Source: Tilletia caries (lineage: Eukaryota; Basidiomycota; Exobasidiomycetes; Tilletiales; Tilletiaceae). Taken from it: DNA of 64,000 bases. Location of the stretch: NCBI GenBank assembly GCA_032718865.1, contig JALUTQ010000024.1, positions 977,501-1,041,500 on the forward strand, read 5' to 3'. The translations under genes and the position numbers were made by a program. Each line of letters begins with the position of its first letter. The first letter of the stretch is position 1. Positions 8,176 to 19,912 of this stretch are shown here, one piece after another. The notes under the pieces are model-generated. The model saw nothing but the letters and a program-made list of their open reading frames with translations, was not told the DNA's origin and did not search any database.

Positions 8176-10653
8176 ATGGAAGGACTGCGTGCAGGGCCCG
8201 CTGCTGAACTGGCACCCGAGCTCATCGTCCATCTCTATCCCTTACCATCCCACCACAGCACCAGCGATCACACTGCCAGCCTCGCCATCGCCATCGCCAT
8301 CGCGCTCCAGTCCTTCCTCCAGTCGCAATCACATCAACACCTCTGGCACTCCGGACATCCTCCCACCATCAACACTCCTTCAACTTCGGCTTCTACTCCA
8401 GCGGAGCCACAACCGGCTCTCACTCTGACCCTGCCCATCCCCAGCACTGCTCCCGACACAGACGAGTGGTACGCCCTCCATCTGCTCATCACCTTCCTCA
8501 CTCTCCCAGAACAACAGCAGAAACAGCAGTATGCCGTACAAGCAACAGACTCCGACGGCGATTTCCTCCTCATTCAAGGCGCAGACCATCTCCCGCACTG
8601 GATCGAACCAACAAACGCAACCAATCGCGTATGGATCCTGCCCTCCTCATCCCCATCTCCTTCAGGATACCGCAACGCGTCGCTCCACCTCATCGGCCCG
8701 GACCTGGCACCCCTACCGCCAGAGCACTCCTCCGAAGCACACCACCAGCTCGCCATCTCAGATGCTCTCCAAATCGTGGCAACAGAGGCAACCAAACCCG
8801 AACGCGAGCAACGATCAAGAGCGCCACAGCCACTCCAGATCGCAGCACTCGAACCAATGATCGAATTCCTCTCCCCGTCCTACTCCAACATCCACAGGAC
8901 GCTCGCCTATCTGCCCCACCACGGTATCGCAGCGCTGCTACAGAACGAACCACTCCTTTGCGCTCAGGCAATCGGCGCGCTCGAGGGTCTCAGCACAGAT
9001 CAACTCGATCGTAGAGTCATCTCTCGCATGGCGCACTTCGGGCCCATGCTCTCCTCCCCACCCGTCCTCGCTCCGGTCCCACTCACCAAGGCCCTCTACG
9101 CGCTCTCCATCCATCTCGTCCTCTTCCCGCCCAAACCACACTTCTCACCCGAATGGCGAGAGGCCGTCGCCACCTTCCGCACGGCCCAACAACAGGAGCA
9201 ACACGGCAGGGAGGAGGAGCAGGGACACCAACAGGACCAAGCAGTAGGGGGCAAGATTACCGAGATTGACGAAGAAGCTGAACAGAGAAAACACGAAGAT
9301 GTCGAGCGGCGCGAGAGAGTCCTTGCCGAGGGCAGATGGAGGGACATCGGTTCCAAGCTCATCTGCGGGCTTGAGCTTCTTCATGCCAGGGGTCGGACCG
9401 AGCTAGGATCAACAGCGACACAGTCGTCAGAGCAACCCGACGCGATCCTCGCCGATCCAGCCTCGAACACGCTCAAGGACCTCCTCGCCCTCGAATCCTC
9501 CACTGATTGGCTCACCGAGCTCGTCGAGGGCCCTCCGCCGGGCGGCGAGCGTGACGGCGGCGCAGAAACACAGGATGACGACGACGACGGCGAAGACGGA
9601 GGAGACGCGTTGAGGCGTTTGCAGGATTTGATGCAGGGCACGTCGGATTTCATCGAGAAGGGTCAGGGCGACTACCGCGGGGCGACGTTTGATGATGATG
9701 ATGTCGACCTGTCTGATGAAGATGCAGATGATGATGATGGTGAAGGGGATGAGGAGAAGGGGAAGGGGGAAGGAGATGAACAGGAGAATGACGCTGAAGA
9801 AGAGGAGGAAAATGATGACGAAGAGGAGGACGACGAGGAAGGAATGGCTGCGTTCCTTGACGGACCGGGCATCGGTCCCGCCGGTCAAAAAGGTCAAGGA
9901 TTCGAGGACGACGAGATGGTCAACTTCCTCGCATTCGCTCGCAACGAGCTCGGGATCGATGACGAGCTTTGGAATCGGATCCAGGCGGATCGCAGACGGG
10001 ACGGGAGGTACCTTCCCCCTGCGACCTCGGCGTCGGCTTCAATGCCGTCGTCTTCAGGTGTTGCTGGTGGGAAGCAAGGGGCAAAGAAGGAGACTTCGAC
10101 GACGACGGATAGGACCACGGGGAGCGGGTTAGGCAAGCAGGTCCGCTTTGACGGGCTTCCGAGGGGGTTCCTCAACAAGAAGGCGAAGCAGGGGTCAGAA
10201 GGTACAGACAAAGGCAAAGGCAAGGATAAGGAGGCAGCTGCTGCCAACGACGGCGATCGCTTCTACACCCTGATGGATCAGATGGATGCCGAACTCGCCA
10301 AAGTCAAGGACAAGGGCAAATCTCCGACACCAGCTCCAGCGACAAAGACGCAGTCGACGGCAGAACGAATGGACCTTGACGACCTTGAGGACGAGGACGA
10401 TGACGAGGACGGCGACGAAGACGACGATGACGACGACGAACTCGATCTCCAAGATGCCGAACTCCTTCGCAAACTCCTATCCGCGCAAGGCGACAGCAGC
10501 AGAACCGGCGGCGGCAGCACGAACGGAGTCCCATCCTCAGACATGCTGGCCAACTTCCTCGAGTCGTTCAAGGCGCAGGGCTCGGGTCCGGGACCTGTGA
10601 GCAACCTGGCGGGTCGGCTAGGCGTCGGGAAACTACCGCGGGATGACGATTGA
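8176..10653 (+). CDS. Ecdysoneless (SGT1/Ecd family) homologue
   Basis: Single-exon protein of 825 residues. I chose the ATG at 8176 (MEGLRAGPAAELAPELIV); the frame is open further upstream but there encodes only Arg/His repeats over the shared promoter. The conserved family core is clear: EWYALHLLITFL, DSDGDFLLIQGADHLPHWI, NRVWILPS, LHLIGPDLAPLP and later ALEGLSTDQLDRR. Ecd proteins act in pre-mRNA splicing (contact with the U5/Prp8 system), R2TP binding and cell-cycle progression; the fungal role is inferred from the family. The C-terminal half is very acidic, with several Asp/Glu runs, then basic patches, and ends GRLGVGKLPRDDD. Family members have the same acidic tail, usually shorter. 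Confidence 0.9.
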   Translation: MEGLRAGPAAELAPELIVHLYPLPSHHSTSDHTASLAIAIAIALQSFLQSQSHQHLWHSGHPPTINTPSTSASTPAEPQPALTLTLPIPSTAPDTDEWYALHLLITFLTLPEQQQKQQYAVQATDSDGDFLLIQGADHLPHWIEPTNATNRVWILPSSSPSPSGYRNASLHLIGPDLAPLPPEHSSEAHHQLAISDALQIVATEATKPEREQRSRAPQPLQIAALEPMIEFLSPSYSNIHRTLAYLPHHGIAALLQNEPLLCAQAIGALEGLSTDQLDRRVISRMAHFGPMLSSPPVLAPVPLTKALYALSIHLVLFPPKPHFSPEWREAVATFRTAQQQEQHGREEEQGHQQDQAVGGKITEIDEEAEQRKHEDVERRERVLAEGRWRDIGSKLICGLELLHARGRTELGSTATQSSEQPDAILADPASNTLKDLLALESSTDWLTELVEGPPPGGERDGGAETQDDDDDGEDGGDALRRLQDLMQGTSDFIEKGQGDYRGATFDDDDVDLSDEDADDDDGEGDEEKGKGEGDEQENDAEEEEENDDEEEDDEEGMAAFLDGPGIGPAGQKGQGFEDDEMVNFLAFARNELGIDDELWNRIQADRRRDGRYLPPATSASASMPSSSGVAGGKQGAKKETSTTTDRTTGSGLGKQVRFDGLPRGFLNKKAKQGSEGTDKGKGKDKEAAAANDGDRFYTLMDQMDAELAKVKDKGKSPTPAPATKTQSTAERMDLDDLEDEDDDEDGDEDDDDDDELDLQDAELLRKLLSAQGDSSRTGGGSTNGVPSSDMLANFLESFKAQGSGPGPVSNLAGRLGVGKLPRDDD

Positions 10654-11473
10654 GGCAAAACCAAGATGATTGCTTTTCTTTTCTTCCTCGCTCGGAGCGA
10701 GGGGGGGGTGTTGCCTTCTTTCGTGTTCCTCTTCAGTCATTCTTTGTTTGTGCTGGGCAGTGGTAAGGAGACTTGTGCATTTTTTGGGGAGAGGGAGGGA
10801 GGGAGGTAAGGTTGGGGGAGAGACAGGAAAGAGAGAGAGACGACAAGCGAGAAGACACCAGATAGACACTGGAGAAGGGGGGGGGGGAGGGGGAAACGAA
10901 CTTGATCACCAGGTAAAAGGAAATGTCCCACCACCACCAGGAAAGGGATAATCGAGCCTCGTTGAAACGGGAGAAAAAAATCGGGGGGGAGGGGGCGGGA
11001 AGATGGGCGTGTGTCGTCGCGATCGACGGCAAAGAATCCGGCCCGTGACTTGATGGTCGAGGTGGACTTCGAACGCGGGAGGAGGAAGAGTGTAAACGTC
11101 GAAAGACGGGAGGGAGCCGCGTTAAGAAAGAATCGAGCAGGAATGGACCTGAGCTGGTGGGGGGCCGGGGGTCCCCTCCCCCGTGTGCCAGAAGAAAGCC
11201 GATGGAAAAAAACCGGGAAATCTGAAGGGTAACAAAAAAGGACTGAAAACAAAAGAGAATCAAAATCTGCGAGTTGTGGTCGCCCCCGTAACTTGGTAGA
11301 ATGTGTGAAGAGGAAGAAGAATATTCCCGGTAATTTGTAGAAGTGCGCATGTGTCCTGTCCATGCTGTTGGGGGCATAAACGTCGTGATTGGGGCAGGGA
11401 GGAAGGTGGGAAAGCCGAAGTCGAGATGCCTTGGGTCCTGGCGGGAAAAAAATCGTGTCCGGTGGTGGGATTT
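10654..11473. other. tail-to-tail intergenic stretch, no gene seen
   Basis: This lies between the convergent ECD gene and the unknown gene on the minus strand. It has purine- and G-rich tracts, including a G-run near 10877-10895. Open frames on the minus strand here (up to about 280 codons) are Ser/Pro/Phe-rich products of the purine bias and show no recognisable domain. Confidence 0.6.
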
Positions 11474-14462
11474 TTAAGGAAGAGCATCCGCACCCCGGAC
11501 AATGCGGATATCCACCCACAGCGCTCCCGCCGTCTTCGAGAGCCGAGAAATCCGACTCCGGTAGTCCGCCTCCCACTCCAACGTCGCAGCCGTCGTGGTG
11601 GGCGAGGACGTACTACTGGCGCCGCCATAAGAGCCGCCAGCAATGGAGCCCACCCCACCTCCTCCACTTGCTCCTCGGGCCGGACGCGGTTCGGCCCCGC
11701 GCGTCGAAAAGGAGGAAGACAACAAGCCAGCCTGCGGCGAGCCAGCAGGCATCGAAGCCGTCGCGTCCCAGTCCTGGTCAACCGTACTGCTCCCGTCGGA
11801 AAAGCCGCGCGCGCGCCGACTCTTGCCCGAGAAGATCGAACCCGCGTACGAGCCTTCGAAGCGGGACGATGAGCTTTTCAGGCCGAGCGAACGCATCGCG
11901 GAGGAGAGCGAGGTGCCGACGGGGGACGAACCGGAAGAGGATACGCCCTCCTTTATCGACCGTGCTGATGAACTCGCTCCGCTGCCACCACCACCACCGC
12001 CGTTGCTGTTGCTGTTGCTGTTGCTGCTACTCCCACTCCCAGCAAACGGCACAAGATCAATCTTGACCGCATACTTGACCTCGATGCCCTGACTCCTAAA
12101 GCTAGGCGTCACACCCGGCGACACCCTCAACTTGCCCGCCAAGACGCGCACCCCGGCCGCCTGTGCCTCCCTAATGACCTTCTCATCGCTCGTCGACGCG
12201 TCCTCCGACAAGAACGCACCCAGATCAACCTCCTCGACCTCCTGCGCCACACTCATGATCTGCCGTTTCCGTACCGGCAAGTCGTTCACATTCGGCGTCG
12301 TGCTGTACACGACCTGGACCAGGCTGACCATGACGACCCGGGCGAGGTCGACGGTGCCGCTGCCCCCGTTCGTCGTCGTCGTCGTCCGGGAGGTGGAGCG
12401 GGTGATGCTCGACCCGTTGGGCGAAGACGCGTTGGAGACGACCGTCGGGGCTGTGTTGGGCCGACGGAGGATGCCGCTTCGCCCGCTGGAAGAGCCGATT
12501 TGAGATTGCCAGTCTTGTTCTGGCGGCGTCGTAGGCGCGGGAGGGAGCAGACTGACGTCGCTTGGGCGGATGATGATCAGGAAGGGTATTACCGACGGGG
12601 CGTGGAAGGCAGGCGCTGCAGGGAGGTGAAGCTAAAGGATATGGAATTGAAAAAAGAGAATTGAGTATTGAGTGTCCAGGAGTCGCGAGGAGGGTGCCAG
12701 GACGTGAACAAAAAGAGAAGGGCTCTCACCTCCATTTGTATGCCACGTCGTAATGCTTTGAGCATCATACCCGTCCATTTTGTGGAGACGACCTGCTTCT
12801 GCCAGTCCTGGGCCAGAATGGCATCGGAAGAGAAAAGAAGCTGGGGCCGGAGGGTCAGAGGCAAGGCCTGGGCGGGCAATGGCGCCGCGGTGGCTTCACC
12901 CGCAAAGATGAAGGGAATCGTGATACTGGAAGATGCAGAGAATGGGGGTTGTCAACCCTTCCCTTCTCTTGTTTGTGCACAATACGGCAGGTTCCTTGAA
13001 ATGAGAAATTCGGAGAACGGAGCGTTCCTGATTTGCCCAAAAGCTGTATATGATGTAACTCACACGTCAATGATGCGTTCCTTTGCAACCCCATTCTTGT
13101 CCGAGCCCTTTTTGGACGACTTTTCCGACTTTTCCGACTTGGACGGGGGCGTCGCCGCTGTTGTCGTTGTTGTTGATGATGATGATGAATCGCGAGCGAT
13201 GAGGGCAAAGTCCATGGCGTAGAAGCAACCCAACCTGGTTACGCTCTCGAGTGAGCGTTCGACCATCCCCCTGACAGTCCTCGCCTTGGACTTCTTGGGG
13301 GTGAGTGTTGTGATTGTGGGTGCTCCGATGGTGGTACCTGCTGAGGAACCTGGCGGACTGCCATGATAGATGGATGACGGTGCCAGGCTGCTGCCGGATG
13401 AGGAAGAGGAGAGGCCGATGGCGGCTGCATGCGCTTCCATCTGCTGCTGGTCGCGCTCGTCGGCGCGGGTCACCTCGAACGAGGGCGGGAGGGAGACGTG
13501 TACGGTCTGAGACTGTCCGTCGACGATGGCGCGGCTGGCTCCGATGGGGAGATTCCACCGGAGGGGCACGGTGAGGACATAGTCTTCCTGCACAGGGCTC
13601 GGTCTGGAAGAAGCAGAAGGGGAAGGAGAAGAAGAGGGACCGGGGGGCCCTACGACGGGAGAGCGGACAGAGAGTTGACCTTTATTTGTTTCGAACCGGT
13701 CTTTGACCTTAAATATGGTCCGGTCGCTTTGGGATGCCGAGGGCAGAAGGACAACGCCGTCCCAGACGGCTGCACTCGCTCCGGCGGTGGTGTATGCGTA
13801 TGTCTGCGGAAAATGTAGAAGACGACGGCTCAGCATAAAACGGGGAGAGGAGGGGAGAAAGGGAGCTGTAAACGCACAGTGACCTGGATGTCGGCATTGA
13901 GGGATGGATGTAGACGGACGTTGGCAGCGAGGTTGGCTGCTTTGCCTGCGTAGATGGGGTAACCGCGTTCGTCAAAGGCGTTTGCATAGACTTCTACGCT
14001 GAACACGGGTTCTGGTCTGCCAGTCTTGCTGCCGAGGGAGAAGCCGAAGGAGGAAGGGCCCTCCTGGGGCGAGGGGGTGGATGCGGCGAGATGATCGCTG
14101 CTGCTGCTGCTGCTGCTTGCTGCGGCTGTGGTCGGTGTTGTCGGTGGTGCTGGTGTCCTGAAGTCGGCGAGTTTGCGGAGGTCCTTTGTGCGGCCGTACA
14201 CGCGTGATTCTGGATAAGCGGCTGGGTTGCCCATCAGCGCCATCATGTTCGACGGCGGCGTCGAGGGCGGGTAGTAGGGCGACGGCGACCCGGACGAGCC
14301 GGAGAAGCGCATGGACTGTGCAGACTCGGAGGGCGAGAACCGGTGGTGATGCTGCTGCTGCTGTTGCTGCTGTTGACTCTGCTGCTGCTGCTGGGAGTGC
14401 GGTCTTGGCAAATGGTAACCTGACCGCGGGGATGCGTTGATATCGTACATCGTGCTCAGCAT
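11474..14462 (-). CDS. unknown fungal protein with possible beta-sandwich (arrestin-like) halves
   Basis: Four exons join in frame: 14462-13878, 13803-13064, 12925-12730, 12631-11474, giving 892 residues. Each junction has a clean donor and a CAG/TAG acceptor. The start MLSTMYDINASP is chosen; an in-frame ATG at 14531 would add 23 residues. The N-terminus has a poly-Gln/His tract. Two ordered stretches alternate hydrophobic residues like beta strands: FSVEVYANAFDERGYPIYAG... through VWDGVVLLPSAS, and VRVLAGKLRVSPGV...IEVKYAVKIDLVPF. Between and around them is Ser/Gly/Asn-rich sequence. The last exon ends WVDIRIVRGADALP. The second stretch reads like the C-terminal half of arrestin-type proteins, but I find no arrestin signature I would stand on. 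Confidence 0.72.
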
Positions 14463-16957
14463 CCTTCTTCCTCGGTCCTTCGCGCGCGGGTGGAGATAAC
14501 TTGGCCGGGCGGGCGAACGAGGAACGAACAACGAAGGCTCAAGGCAGGCGCAAACGATGGACCCACTGAGTAGTGAGTACGTTCACAGCGGATAAAGGCA
14601 TGCCACCCGAGCTTTCACATCAAAAACTTTGTGGACAAGATTCAGAATCCATCACGTGAAGCGGAGTTTCAAAACTTTTGTGACTCGGCATTACAGAGTG
14701 AAATTGTATTTCCAGAGGCTGATACGGCGATGATGCAGGAGATTGCCATATTAATTGCCATGCCCTGACCCAGCGACCCAGCTAGCCATCCACGTCCCAT
14801 GCCCAAGGAGACATGGCACGATGGCAGACCCGCTCTGCTCCCAGGCCCAGCATGCTGTCGTTGTTCTCACCCAACCGACCAGAAAGTTCCTCTCCTTCGG
14901 CGTCTCGGCGAGCTCTGAGCGTCTGAGCAGATGTTCCAGACCCTCAAAAATAAGCCTCAACAGGCATCTGCGATGAGATTATGATAATGCGACGATAAAT
15001 GGTCCTTCTCCAGCCTCTTCCCATAATGCTGCACGCCAGCGAGCAGCACGCCGATAACAAAAACAGTGCCGCAGTAAAGCACTGCCGCCACGCCGCCACC
15101 TGTATGCAATGTAGCCTTCGTTGGCGTCCCCCCCCTTTTTCCATTCTTTTGTTGCACTACTTTTGAATTAATTAAATCGATCGCGCGTGCGTGGCGCGTG
15201 CGTACAGTCACAAAATCATCGATCTTCCTTGCTTCGTCGACCGTCGTTCTCACTTCTTTCCACCGCCTGACTGACTCTCCAAGTCTGCATATGGCGCTAT
15301 GGCGCGGGCCGCTGAAAAATGATCCCAGCAAGGGCTGGCCATGGGGCACGGGCCCATAGCGCCCATCCGCGCTTTCCCAAAGGCGGGACTTGCACGCACA
15401 TGCGTAAAAAATAGACTGCCCTGCCTCGCGCTCGGTCGCCCGCCTCATGTACCTGTTCCTGTTCAATCGACAAGGCCGAGACTTCCTGCAGAGGCCATAC
15501 AGCTGACAGCCCACGAGCGAAGGGCGCACGGGACGCCGCGTACTGCACTGCCTATTTTGACAGCCCTGCGGAAAGGTGGCTGTAGCGAGGTGCAGGCGGA
15601 ACAATGCAGATGATCAGCAGAAATTCCCATGCAGCGCTGACCATGTGCGAATTGAGACTTCAACGACACCCGCGTGAAAGACTTTGGTCCCATATGTACA
15701 TGGTCCCAGCTTCTCTGCTCCGGGCCGCTACTGCTGCCACCGCTGCGAAGCTTCCGAGTTGCGGACCCGAGTCTGGGGACTTCCCTTTCTTCCCACCATG
15801 CTCATGCCCGCCTGAGAGTCGTATATCATCGTACCAGCCTCCGCATTTCTGCATGCTGGTCCAGGCTCGTTCCCATCGTGCGCCGTGCTCCTCGGCTGGG
15901 CGCATAGGGCTTTTGTGGGACCCAACAGTCAAGACCGTGCGCCGTTCCTTTCGCCCTGAGTCACTGTTCTCGCAAAGGTGGGCGGATTGTCTAGTAAGAC
16001 GGTAGCGTCCGCATGGCATCTGAACTGTGACTGAGTAGGAAGAGAACATCGCAGTAATTTTGCAGGACGAGGTGATGAGCGATGAGCTGAACGATCGGCT
16101 CCAACACGTCGACCACCGAAAAAACGTCTGTAGCACCCCTCAAAGCAGCGTCCACCACAAGGCAACAGGGCGGTGCCGTTCTGCAAGGTGCGCGGAAGGG
16201 AAACCGAGGAAAGACTCCTGCGGTTTCCCTCCGTTGATTTATCCAGGCAGTTTAGGCGATTTTGTTCAAGAACAAAAGCAAGTCTCGTGGGAAGTGTCAT
16301 TGAGTCCCCTCCGCGATGAAGGTCAATGCGAGACAGCGCCAGATGATGCTGGAGAAATCCTGCGTGAGTAGGAACAAGTAGGCGATGAGGGCATGGGAGC
16401 AAACAGAAGTGGGAAGTGGGAGGATTGCTGTTACTGAAAGAGCCAAAAGTGGGAAGGAGTAAACAGAGGCAAGTCAGCCCAAGATACGGAAACCTATTCC
16501 TGGCCGAAAGGTATGAGGGAGAGGATTCAGCGAAGTCAGCGCGCAGCAGGGCCCGAAAAGAAAGCGATACGGAGCGGGAATCCGGAGCGGAAGTGCGACT
16601 GCGGTCCGCACTGGCCTCGAGCGGTCCCGTCTTTGACTCGACAGCTTTTCCTGTCCAGGAGCGGCTAGAGCGTGCAAGTATCTGCAAGGGCGGAGATTGG
16701 AGAGGACCTGAGCGATCGACAGCTTGCGGAGAGCGCTGTGAGTTGTGACGGTAGCAAGATGGACGGCCTGGCGAGCGAAAGGAGAAAGAAGAAGCAAAAA
16801 CCCTACCGGCCGAGAGCGGAAACGCCGTGAGTGGTCCCCCGACCGCCGACCGCCCGCCCAAAAAAATTGGAGACGGAGGACCCCGATTCGGCAGAGGGAG
16901 CTCTGTGAGGAGATCCATCACCACTACCACCTTCCTCAGCCATTTCTACGACGCAAG
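14463..16957. other. 2.5 kb stretch without a convincing gene
   Basis: This is the upstream region of the unknown minus-strand gene and of BUD20. Long open frames exist on the minus strand (15929-16930, 333 codons) but their composition is not protein-like and no domain is visible. At 14957-15140 a short minus-strand frame ends with a hydrophobic stretch, VAAVLYCGTVFVIGVLLAGV, followed by basic residues. It could be the last exon of a small membrane protein, but I cannot find its start. No tRNA or snRNA was recognised. Confidence 0.4.
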
Positions 16958-16988
16958 ATGGGGTACGTGATGCAGTTCTCTGGCGCGC

Positions 16989-17042
<54 letters not shown>

Positions 17043-17630
17043 ACTGCTACTGCCGCGCCGGTCACTGACTCCGGGTCTTCTGTCCGCTTTCCCACAGACG
17101 AATCAGACATAAGCGTACCCACCACGCACGCCGAGGTTCGTACATGCCCCGCTCTTCTTCCTCGGCCGCTCGACTACGAAATGCTGACCCTTCTAATCTC
17201 CTTTCCCTCCTACCTCTCCTCCTTTTATCGGCTCTCCTTTTCAATCCTTGTCGCCCCACTGCTTTGCCTGTCCTACCACCCCACTTTGACAGACATCTCC
17301 CGCGGCGCCCGCACCCGCGCCCGCAAGCTCGACCAGGACCAAGTCCACACCAACCTAACAAACCCCGCCCTCCGCTCCGAGCTCGAGGCACCCTCGACCC
17401 TCGACCCAACGAAGGCCGGGCTCGGCCAGTTCTACTGCATCGCATGCGACCGACACATGCCCAGCGCCTCCCACCTCGAGACGCATCAGAGGTCCAAGTT
17501 GCATAAGCGGATTTTCAAGAAGGTCACAGAGGAGGCGCCGTTCACGCCGGCGGAGGCTGATCGCGCGGCTGGGTTGGGGGTCGATAATCGGCAGCGGAAT
17601 GCGGATTCGACAACAGCTATGTCAACATGA
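16958..17630 (+). CDS. BUD20: BUD20/ZNF593-type C2H2 zinc-finger protein (60S ribosome export factor)
   Basis: Three exons: 16958-16962 (only ATGGG), 17098-17135 and 17293-17630. Together they encode 126 residues, the normal size of the family. The N-terminus MGRIRHKRTHHARRD is the conserved basic start, regenerated only by this splicing. Then follow RTRARKLDQDQ, DPTKAGLGQFYCIACDRHM and a single C2H2 finger (C-x2-C...H-x5-H, ending SKLHKR), with the family tail EAPFTPAEADRAAGLG. BUD20 binds pre-60S particles and shuttles with them to the cytoplasm. Intron 1 holds a pure CTG repeat. The five-nucleotide first coding exon means that the start codon is far from the body of the gene. Confidence 0.93.
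16990..17040 (+). repeat. (CTG)17 microsatellite in BUD20 intron 1
   Basis: Seventeen uninterrupted CTG units, followed by CTA-CTG interruptions up to about 17052. It lies wholly inside the 135-nt first intron, between donor GTACGT (16963) and acceptor CCCACAG (17097), so its length can vary without changing the protein. Confidence 0.95.
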
Positions 17631-18173
17631 AGGCGGGCTTCCCCTCTTCCGCACTCTCGCATATACGGCTCCTTCCGCTCGATCCTCTTCCCGGCCCTCG
17701 CAAGTGTACATTCTCCTTCCCTCTTCATGGTCCACAACTCGTCCCGGACGATTTCTGTACGACCTTCCTTGTCTGGCTCTGTTTCGGTCGAATCGACTTC
17801 GACTCCAATCAATGCCACGCGCTCTTGCGCATGTACAATTCTCCACACCAGGCTTCCTGCAATCGCCCGCCAGACGTTTGAGGATTTGAGACAGGACATG
17901 GTCCTTGCCACACTGCCGAGTGCCGACGGAGAAGACCCCAACCCGCTCATTCAGAGGCAGAAAGTGGTATGTAGGTGTCAAATGAAGTAATGCAGAAACG
18001 GACAGCCAAGGACGTCGCCAAGACACCAGGTGTAAAGGAGGAAGGGAAATCCAGGGAGAGGGAATAGACAAATGTCTGTCCCGCCCGTATATTTTGAAGA
18101 AGCAGGAACCCACCAAAATTCCACCCCCGTGCGTCACCGGTTCCGCTTCAAGCCCCGGGACCGTCGCTCACAG
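17631..18173. other. convergent interval between BUD20 and ornithine decarboxylase; coding status unclear
   Basis: Both flanking genes end here. A minus-strand frame (17486-17950) is open for 154 codons and partly overlaps BUD20's last exon antisense. Its centre (VWRAIAGSLVWRIVHAQERVALIGVEVD) looks rather protein-like, but it has no recognised family and no clear exon boundaries. I leave it unassigned; 3' UTRs of both neighbours must also fit here. Confidence 0.35.
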
Positions 18174-18727
18174 TCACCGAGCCAACAGCTCCCGTACCTC
18201 TCGCGCCCCTACCTCCTCCTCCCCACCAACACTGTACCGCACCTCACTCGGCCTGAGCCCATTGAACGAACTGGCCGCGCAAAGGGTGTACGCCCCCATA
18301 TTGTCATACACCAACCAGTCGCCCACCTCGAGTCCCTGGGGCAGGTACGCCAGCTCCTTGACGCAGTCGATCGAGTCGCACGTCGGGCCCCAGACCGAGC
18401 ATGGTTGGAGCTTCAGAGGGTCGGCGTCGGCGTCGGCCTCGGCGCCTGAGTCGGGAGGGATGGGAAGGGGCATCACTTTGGGCACGCCTGGTGCTGGTAG
18501 CGTCTCGTCGTATACAAATTGGCGCTGGAGGGTCAGCACCCGCGGATGGACGACGGCATGGTCGAACAGGAGACAGTTGAAGCTCGCGTAGACGCCGTCG
18601 TTCTGGTAGTACATGACCTTGGGCTTCTCCTGATCGTCCTCGTTGTTGTGTGAGCTTTCCTCTCCGTTGGTCGCCACAGCATCAGTGGCTTCGACTGCAG
18701 ACGATTGTTGTGCGTCGAAGTCCTCCC

Positions 18728-18758
<31 letters not shown>

Positions 18759-19912
18759 GTCGGACCGCCGCCCGTCCCGACGTGCAATAATGTTCGTAGC
18801 GAGCACAAACGCCCGCTGGACGAAGTAGCGACCCGGTTCCGCAATAATACTGATCGGCCGCCGTCTGTTGTGGTTTGAAGGTCCGAATTCTGCGTCGGAG
18901 AACTGCTGATCGATAGCCGTGCCCAGCACAGTAGCAATCTCGTCGAAATTATCGTGTGCATAACCCCCGCCGACGTCGAGGAGATGAAACTCGTAGCCGG
19001 CCTCGGCACCCATTTCGAAAGCCCGACGGGCTCGCGAAATCGCATCCGCGAAAGCGCCCGCGTCGTAGCATCCAGAACCGACATGGAAGGAGACCCCGAC
19101 CACGTCCAGGCCGAGCTCGCGCGCCTTCTCTAGTAAGCGGGGCACCGAGCTCAGCGGGGCGCCGAACTTAAGGCCGAGCTGACACACGCTCTTGCTGTCG
19201 TCAGTGAGAATCCGAACAACGAGCTTGCAGTCGGGGTGGAAGCGTTTGATTTTGGTAAGCTCGTCCGTATTGTCGAAGGTGGTGAGTGCAACGCGTTGGA
19301 GACGAGCCTGCCGCACGAACGAAGCTGCTTTGCAAGGGTTGGCGTAGATAATTCGATCGGGAGAGACGCCGAGGTCGAGGACGCTTTGGATCTCGCCGTT
19401 GGATGCACAGTCGAAGCCGCAGCCGAGTGCGGAGAGGAGCCGAAGCACATATGGGTCTGGATTGCACTTGACGGCTTTGAAGAAGCAAGAGTCCGACCAT
19501 GCTGTCAATACGGGAACGAGCACGGAGGGTATGGGACAGGGGGGGAATGGAACTCACCATAGTAAGGTACGACGCGTGGGAGCGCCTTGATCCATCGCTG
19601 GTGTTGGCGGTAGACCTCTGAAAGATTAGCGATGAAAAAAGCGTTCTCTCCATTAACCTCGCACGCGTCGACGTCGATGGTGTCGAGAACCTTGCGAAGT
19701 TGAGCGGTCACGCCGCCAGAGTAGATGGGAGCGTGGCCATCGGGAGGAAAGAAGCCTTGGTCGGGTGCATCCTGGTCTTCGAGAATCGGAAGCTCCTTTT
19801 CGTTGTTGGTCGTAGTCGACTCGTCGCTCGGTGTACTGCAGCCGGACAGGCCGAGGGAGGCCGAGAGGTAGTGGAAAGCGGCCGTACTCAGTGGGAGTTG
19901 CGTTTTCGCCAT
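18174..19912 (-). CDS. ODC: ornithine decarboxylase
   Basis: PLP-dependent enzyme converting ornithine to putrescine, the first step of polyamine synthesis, in the cytosol. Two exons: 19912-19558 and 19474-18174, 551 residues. The junction falls inside the PLP site and restores PYYAVKCN (Lys121 by this numbering). Other landmarks are GFDCASNGEI, FHVGSGC, LDVGGGY, EPGRYFVQ and WGPTCDSIDC with the catalytic Cys484. An acidic Ser/Glu-rich insert (nine Glu in a row) of about 60 residues interrupts the region after EPGRYFVQ...NIIARR. The enzyme is a homodimer with shared active sites; the insert is likely a surface loop. An ATG at 19963 would add 17 residues. It is convergent with BUD20. Confidence 0.95.

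Noticed and set aside
10737..11576. 214- to 279-codon minus-strand frames in the G-rich interval
   Set aside because: Products of purine-strand bias (Ser/Pro/Phe runs), overlapping the 3' end of the real minus-strand gene in another frame.
15929..16930. 333-codon minus-strand open frame upstream of BUD20
   Set aside because: No domain, no amphipathic or conserved pattern, Ser/Arg/Pro composition expected from GC-rich non-coding DNA, and it overlaps the BUD20 leader antisense.
17486..17950. Minus-strand gene between BUD20 and ODC
   Set aside because: Although part of the frame looks protein-like, it overlaps BUD20's last exon antisense, has no recognisable family and no supporting splice sites; kept only as an unassigned interval.
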